Positions 58,962-64,000 of a stretch of 64,000 bases of DNA are shown piece by piece. The notes beneath the pieces were generated by a model, which saw only the letters and a program-made list of their open reading frames with translations, searched no databases and was not told the DNA's origin. Made by a program: the position numbers and the translations under genes. This DNA is from AC-32 sp963719275. GTDB taxonomy: Bacteria > Actinomycetota > Thermoleophilia > Gaiellales > Gaiellaceae. Every line of letters begins with the position of its first letter. Within the stretch, counting starts at the first letter, position 1. The DNA lies in the NCBI GenBank assembly GCA_963719275.1, contig CAVRBT010000015.1, positions 118,029 through 182,028 on the forward strand. Reading direction: 5' to 3'.

Positions 58962-61760
58962 CTACGGGAGCGTCAGCACCCAGGCGCTGCGACCGTGCGT
59001 GGCCGCGTACAGCTTCCGCGCGCCCGGGACGATCGTCAGCCCCGCGACCTCGACGTTCGGCAGGCCCTCGCCCGCCGCAACCCAGCTGCCGGCCCCATTG
59101 CCACCCGGCAGCATCATTGCGCCGAAGTCCGTCGACGCGTAGAGATCGCCCGTGACGTCGTCGCGGACGAGGTCGGTCGTCGGCAGGTCGCCCATCGGGC
59201 CCGTGCCGCCGTCGAGGTTCGTCCACGTCGCCGTCCCGGCGACCGGGTTGTACCGCACCTCGAAGGCGTGGCCCGGGGTCGTGGGCGTGTTCGCGTTGTA
59301 CCCGGAGTACGAGATCCAGGCGTGGTTCGCGTCGGCCGGATCCACGTAGATCGACGAGACGAACCGGTTCGGGTCGTTCGCCGCGAGCGTGTCGATCCGC
59401 GTCCACGTGACCGAGCCGGCCGCCGCATCGCCGTTCTTCGAGACGAAGACGCGGCCGGTGCCCGTCGCGGCCCAGATCGTGCCCGTGTCCGAGCCCCGCT
59501 CGATCGCCGCGACGAACGTGCCGGAACGGTCAGCGCCGCCGTAGAGCGCGTCGTTCGCGGTGAGCTGGGTGTGGCCCGCAGGCCCGATCGGCGTGAAGTC
59601 GCCGCACGCCACCGTGTTGGACGGCGTCGTGAACTCGGAGCAATTGGCCTCGAGGAACGTCGGGTCGCCGCCCCAGTCCTGGGTGCGCCAGACGCTGAAC
59701 GAGCCCTGGTAGATGCTTCCGGCGTTGGCCGGGTTCGGATCCGCCGTCACCGGTGCGTAGAAGTACGAGCCTTCCGGGCTGTTGACGATGTCGCCCGTGA
59801 TGACGACCCACTTCGACGGGTCGCCGCCGCGGAAGTTCGCGTCGTTCGCCTGGCCGGTGAACGTGTTGAAGCGGACGTCGGGGTTCGCGGCGTTGAAGCC
59901 AGACTGGCCGCCGTCGCCCCAGATGATCATGTTCCAGTTGACGCCCGAGTGGCCGTTGGGCTCCCAGGTGCCGTTGTCCTGCGTGCCGCCCATCAGGTCC
60001 TTCGCGTCGTTCGGGTTGACCGACAGGCTCTGGAACTGGAGCGTCGATAGACCCTTGTTCAGGCTGTGGATCTCGCTCGGCACGGACGAGAGCAGTTGCT
60101 GGCAGATCGCCAGGTTCGGTGCCGTCAGGTTCCGCGCCGCGCACTGCGACGAGACGTCGGCGAACTGGCCGCTCGTGCGGACGAGCCCGCCGTCGGAGCC
60201 GAAGAAGCCGATGTCCGGATTCGACGGGACGACCGCGAACGCGTGCGAGTCGGGGTGCATCCCGTTCGGCCGCGAGTCGGAGGTCGCGTCGCGCGTGAGG
60301 TCGGTGAAGTTCGCCCCGGCGTCGTGCGACACGATGACCGCGCGGCCGTTGGTGCGGCCGGCCAGGTTCTGGTCGATCGCCCACGTGCCGGCGTTCGAGT
60401 AGTCGTACGAGCCGCCGAGGTAGACGGTGTCCGGCTGCCCAGGAGGCGTGTAGACGACGTTGTCGTACCAGCACTGTGCGGTGCAGTAAGCAGAGCTCTG
60501 CGCCGTCGTGATGTTCTGGAACGCTGGTACGCCGGTTGCGACATCGTCGCTGCGGTAGAGGCGCGAGGCGAAGGTGCCGTTGTCGCCGGCGCCGATGTAC
60601 ATCCGCGTCTTCCCGTTCGGCAGCGCCGCGACGTCGATGGTGTCGCGCTCGATGAACGCAGCGGTCGGGTTCACCGGAGCGAAGATCTGGGTCCAGTTCG
60701 CTCCACCGTCGTTCGACCGGAAGACGCCCTGGCCGAACTGTGACGCGTAGACGATGTTGTGGGCAGTCGGATCGAGCTTCACGTTGACCGCGCCACGCGC
60801 AACGAACGGGAGGCCGGACGTCGCGCTGTTCAGCAGCGTGAACGTCGCACCCCCGTCGGTGCTCTTGTAGACCCCGCGGGCGGGCAGCGGCGTCGGCGGA
60901 GCCGCGTCGCAGCCGTTGAGGACCGAGCACACGCCGCGGATCGCGCTGGCGGAGCTCACGTAGATGACGTTCGAGTTCGTCGGGTCGACCGTGATCTCGC
61001 TGATCGCGCGGTCCTTGAACGCGTCCCCGGTGTAGACGCCGGAGATCGTCGTCGACGTGATCGCCGCGACATGCGTCCACGTGTCGCCGCCGTCCGTTGA
61101 CTTGAACAGGCCGGAGCCCGTCTCGCTGTCCGCGGAGGCGTTCGGCTCGCCGGTACCGGCGTAGAGCGCGCCGCTCGACGCATCGTAGGTGAGCGCGCCG
61201 ATCGCGTTCGTCGGCAGGCCGCCCGAGACGAACGTCCACGACGGCGTGCCCGCCATCCCGTTCGTCGTCCGCCACACGCCGCCGCCGGCCGCGCCGACCC
61301 ACAGCCGGCACTTCGACTGCGAGCACGACGGGTCGAGCGCGAGCGCGGTGATGCGCCCGGACGTCGTGTAGTCAGCGCCGGAGAAGACGAGCAGCCCCGG
61401 CATGTTCGAGTGGCTCGGGCCGATCATCGCCCACTGGCCCGGCTTGTTCTTGCCCTGGCCGATCCCGCGGTTGTCGACGGCCTTCCACGCGCTCTGCGCG
61501 TTGACGCTCAGCTGGATCGGGATGTCGTTCGCGGGATAGGCCCGCTGGGCGAACGACTCCTCGGCGGCCTGCAGCGCCGCCGGTCCCGCCTCGACGGCGG
61601 CCGTGTTCTGCTTGGAGCTCGCGTCCGGATCGGCCGCCTTCTTCAGCGGCGCAGCCGAGCGCGTGCCGTGCGAGCCGGTCGAGCCAACGGCGAGCAGCAA
61701 GGCCGTCCCCGCCAAGACCAGCAACGCAAAGACACCAAGCGCGATTCGCGCTCTCTTCAT
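58962..61760 (-). CDS. Secreted Asp-box/VPS10-like giant protein (932 aa)
   Basis: Third giant of the group: MKRARIALGVFALLVLAGTA signal, AAEESFAQRAYPANDIPIQL, LWVGAAGGGVWRTTNGMAGT, LYAGTGEPNASADSETGSGL, Asp boxes STDGGDTWTHV, STDGGATFTLL, SNDGGANWTQI and SHDAGANFTDL, NGMHPDSHAFAVVPSNPDIG and GGTQDNGTWEPNGHSGVNW. Fewer cysteines than the others. The C-terminus GLTIVPGARKLYAATHGRSA is close to that of the 48402 product. Function unknown. Confidence 0.85.
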   Translation of the reverse strand: MKRARIALGVFALLVLAGTALLLAVGSTGSHGTRSAAPLKKAADPDASSKQNTAAVEAGPAALQAAEESFAQRAYPANDIPIQLSVNAQSAWKAVDNRGIGQGKNKPGQWAMIGPSHSNMPGLLVFSGADYTTSGRITALALDPSCSQSKCRLWVGAAGGGVWRTTNGMAGTPSWTFVSGGLPTNAIGALTYDASSGALYAGTGEPNASADSETGSGLFKSTDGGDTWTHVAAITSTTISGVYTGDAFKDRAISEITVDPTNSNVIYVSSASAIRGVCSVLNGCDAAPPTPLPARGVYKSTDGGATFTLLNSATSGLPFVARGAVNVKLDPTAHNIVYASQFGQGVFRSNDGGANWTQIFAPVNPTAAFIERDTIDVAALPNGKTRMYIGAGDNGTFASRLYRSDDVATGVPAFQNITTAQSSAYCTAQCWYDNVVYTPPGQPDTVYLGGSYDYSNAGTWAIDQNLAGRTNGRAVIVSHDAGANFTDLTRDATSDSRPNGMHPDSHAFAVVPSNPDIGFFGSDGGLVRTSGQFADVSSQCAARNLTAPNLAICQQLLSSVPSEIHSLNKGLSTLQFQSLSVNPNDAKDLMGGTQDNGTWEPNGHSGVNWNMIIWGDGGQSGFNAANPDVRFNTFTGQANDANFRGGDPSKWVVITGDIVNSPEGSYFYAPVTADPNPANAGSIYQGSFSVWRTQDWGGDPTFLEANCSEFTTPSNTVACGDFTPIGPAGHTQLTANDALYGGADRSGTFVAAIERGSDTGTIWAATGTGRVFVSKNGDAAAGSVTWTRIDTLAANDPNRFVSSIYVDPADANHAWISYSGYNANTPTTPGHAFEVRYNPVAGTATWTNLDGGTGPMGDLPTTDLVRDDVTGDLYASTDFGAMMLPGGNGAGSWVAAGEGLPNVEVAGLTIVPGARKLYAATHGRSAWVLTLP

Positions 61761-61877
61761 GTCTATCGATCTCCTCCCCTTTGGGCGGCCCCGGCCGCCA
61801 GTACGTGGCGCGAGCGTACGACCTTCGGCGAGTTAAAGCAAGCTATATCGAGTCGCGAAGACCGGGCTACACAGAAG

Positions 61878-61906
61878 CGAAGGGGCCGCGCCAGGCGGCC
61901 CCTTCG
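61878..61906 (-). terminator. Hairpin after the 61926 gene
   Basis: CGAAGGGGCCGC/GCGGCCCCTTCG stem 20 bases past the stop codon. Confidence 0.6.
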
Positions 61907-61925
61907 ATCCGAGCTTCGGAAGGCG

Positions 61926-63891
61926 CTAGTGCCTGCCGATCCTGCCCGGGCCGGTCCTGGCCTTCCCGTTCGGAAGGTTGTGGCTGGCCGTGAAGATGTC
62001 CTCGTCGTGAACAACGCCGTTCGCGGGCGAGAACGAGTCCGCGTTGCGGGTGTCCGACCAGATCGGGTGGGCTTCCACGCCCTTCGAGATGGTCAGTCCG
62101 CTGTAGTCGCCGTTGAAGCCGGCCTGGGCCCCCGTCTGGGGCTTCGAAGACCGGCGAGAGGACGTCGAAGTCGTACGGCGTGCTGTTGCCGACGCCGCCG
62201 GCGAGCACGTAGTCCGACTTCGCCTCTTGCACTCCCGGCATGCCGGGTGAGAACCCGCCGGCCGGTGGGGTGTTCTCGTGGGGAACACGCTCGCTCCGGT
62301 AGTAGCTCACGCCGATCCGGTCGCCCGTCTTCGGGCTCTGGTCGACCGCCGGCATGTAATGGTCGAGCCCGGTGTCCGGGTTGACCGTGCCGGCCTCCGT
62401 CCAGTGCAGGCCGCCGTCGTTCGAGATCGACAGCTCGATGTCGTACTCGCCGTTGCGGTAGTCCCGCCAGACGGCCTGGAGGTGGTTGTTCTGCGAGTTG
62501 TCCTTCGTGATCCGCGGGAAGTCGTTGGTGCGGATCCACGGCCCTGGCACGCACTCCTCGGGGCCGCGGCCGAAGTCGCAGAGCGGCTCACCGGCGAGGA
62601 TGTCGTCGCCCACCTTCACGGGCGCCGCGCAGTTCAGGTGCGCGGTCCCGGCGGACGAGCTGCCGGTCGGCATGCAATGCACGCCGAGCTGCTGGCCGTT
62701 GGGGTTGCCCGCCGGGGTGTTGCCGTTGTTGAAGATCACTTCGAGGCTGCCGTCCGGCAGCGCGACGGGGTTCGAGCCCTGGTCGAAGTTGCACTTGTGC
62801 GGATCAAGGCCCGGCGTGAAGACGTTGCCGAAGAAGCACAGCGTCGGGCTCACGCCGCTGATCTCCTCGGGCGTCGACCACGTCAGCCCGTGGTCGGTCG
62901 ACATCGAGCCGTAGATCGGGGACTCCGAGAAGGTCCCGGCCGGCTGGTTGAACTTGAACACCGTCCAGGTCACGTAGACGTTGTCGCGGTCCGGGCTCGA
63001 GCCGTACCGGTCGGCCGCGATCATGTTCTTGTCGTGGACGACGACGAAGCTGTTGTCCTCGACGGGAAGGAACTGCTTCGTCGGCGTCGCGGCGATCGAG
63101 CTCGGCACGTTGAAGTAGTACGAGCCGTTTGCTCCACGCGGCGACTGCGTGACAAACAGCCCGCTCGCGTTCGAGAAGACGTCGAAGATCACGCAGCTGA
63201 AGTACGCGCGGCCACGCGAGTCGACCGCAGAGGCCGGGTCGATCGCCGCGTCGTAGGTGTGGTGCGTGCCGACGTCGCCGGCGATGGTGTTGTCGTTCGG
63301 GTTCAGGGCGCTCGGGCCGTCGAACTCGGGAGCGTTCTCGTGCTGGCGGAACGGCGGGAGCATGTCGCCCCAGTTGTGCCCTCCGTCGGTCGAGAAGTCG
63401 ATCCCGCACTGGTTGTAGCCGACCCGGCTGTCGTTCTGGCCGCCGACCAGGTTCGACGGATCGGCCGGGTTGTAGGTGATGTCCTCCTCGGCCTGGCGGC
63501 CGAACGAGCAGTCCTGGTTCACCCGCTGGTTTCCGTCGGTGTTCCGCTTCGTGCAGCCGAGCGTCTGCTTCGCCCCACCGATGTCCGCGAAGTCCACGTT
63601 GGGAATCGCCGCGGATGCGTCGGCATCGGCGAGCCGCTCGTCTTGTCTCTCAACGTCCATTGCGTCCCGCGCCGTCTGCACGGTCGAAGCGGACAGGAAC
63701 GGCAGCGGGCGCTTAACCGTCCGGCCGTCCTACGTCGTGGTCGTGAGCACCGGCCGGCGGAGCTTCCCTTGTGCGGCCCGCATCAGGACCTGTCCGTGTT
63801 GACCCCCGCTCTGGGCTGCGGCTCCGCCAAGCGCGGTGACGAGCAGAGCCAGGGACAACACGGCGAGCGGGATACCCAGGTCACCTCTCAC
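61926..63891 (-). pseudogene. Secreted Asp-box gene with in-frame stop and frameshift
   Basis: Relative of 56561. A GTG at 63891 with AAGGGG upstream opens a signal peptide (VRGDLGIPLAVLSLALLVTA), but codon 54 is TAG (63730-63732), between VLTTTT and DGRTVKRPLP; the same frame then continues QRVNQDCSFGRQAEEDITYN, GQNDSRVGYNQCGIDFSTDG. Asp boxes STDGGHNWGDM, STDHGLTWSTP and SNDGGLHWTEA follow. At about 62138-62141 (a CCCC run) the frame changes and the true end is GFNGDYSGLTISKGVEAHPI, DEDIFTASHNLPNG. Either two lesions of a real pseudogene or base errors. Confidence 0.8.
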
Positions 63892-64000
63892 GTGGTTCCC
63901 CTTCCCCCTCGCAATTGGTGCCTGCGCCGCGCCGGAGGCTAGCGGCCGGGGTGATTTCGTGCGCCGGTCCCCGAGGAGGGGTCAGCCGCCGTGTGGTTTG

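Noticed and set aside
48402..61760. Long plus-strand frames of 700-1080 residues opposite the Asp-box genes
   Set aside because: Compositions are Arg/Val/Asp-rich with no domain order, typical antisense shadows in high-GC DNA.

Overview
The window is about 70% GC, uses GTG and TTG starts freely and is densely coded on both strands. Gene content (futalosine-route menaquinone gene mqnD, CIRCE-controlled groESL, Liv-type transporter, octanoyltransferase lipB next to a 2-oxo acid dehydrogenase operon, many Sec-exported Asp-box proteins) suggests a deep-branching soil actinobacterium, probably of the Thermoleophilia (Gaiellales/Solirubrobacterales type). That placement is inferred from gene style, not from a marker-gene tree.

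Region 1 (1-11 kb) is an oxidative purine catabolism island. On the minus strand are the three xanthine dehydrogenase subunits (FAD, 2Fe-2S and the truncated molybdopterin subunit). Diverging on the plus strand are adenine deaminase, an 8-oxoguanine/guanine-type deaminase, an aminoglycoside-phosphotransferase-fold kinase, 5-hydroxyisourate hydrolase, OHCU decarboxylase, a membrane urate oxidase of the PuuD type with a fused cytochrome c, and a DUF3830-like protein. A convergent M20 allantoate-type amidohydrolase and an MFS carrier follow. Together they cover adenine/guanine to (hypo)xanthine, urate and allantoin; no allantoinase is seen. Two-hairpin palindromic repeats lie in the gaps of this region and extend to 22.4 kb.

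Region 2 (12-28.6 kb) is mixed: aldehyde dehydrogenase, thiolase, MqnD, a DtxR-type regulator, class II aldolase, an ornithine cyclodeaminase-like enzyme, and a Liv-type ABC transporter with a permease-ATPase fusion but no second ATPase.

Region 3 (29-47.8 kb) is housekeeping: a tRNA-Arg(GCG) overlapping a YgfZ gene, GroES/GroEL, NUDIX and ASCH proteins, an E1alpha-E1beta-E2 operon, LipB, a frameshifted LipA, two TetR regulators and a DHA2 exporter.

Region 4 (30.2-33.9 and 48.4-64 kb) is rich in large secreted Asp-box/BNR proteins (eight in the window including 13.7 kb), accompanied by a subtilisin-like protease and two small paralogous exported proteins. Two of the giant genes have near-identical consensus promoters, and several cistrons end in similar GC-rich hairpins.

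A recurring oddity is the number of broken reading frames. Four genes (SnoaL-like, lipA, the 61.9 kb Asp-box gene, and others noted) carry apparent single-base losses or a stop codon, and others (cupin, DUF421, a small membrane protein, a lipoprotein) look as if internal segments were cut out. Whether this is gene decay or an assembly problem can only be settled with reads. Two MITE-like elements with shared terminal inverted repeats are also present.
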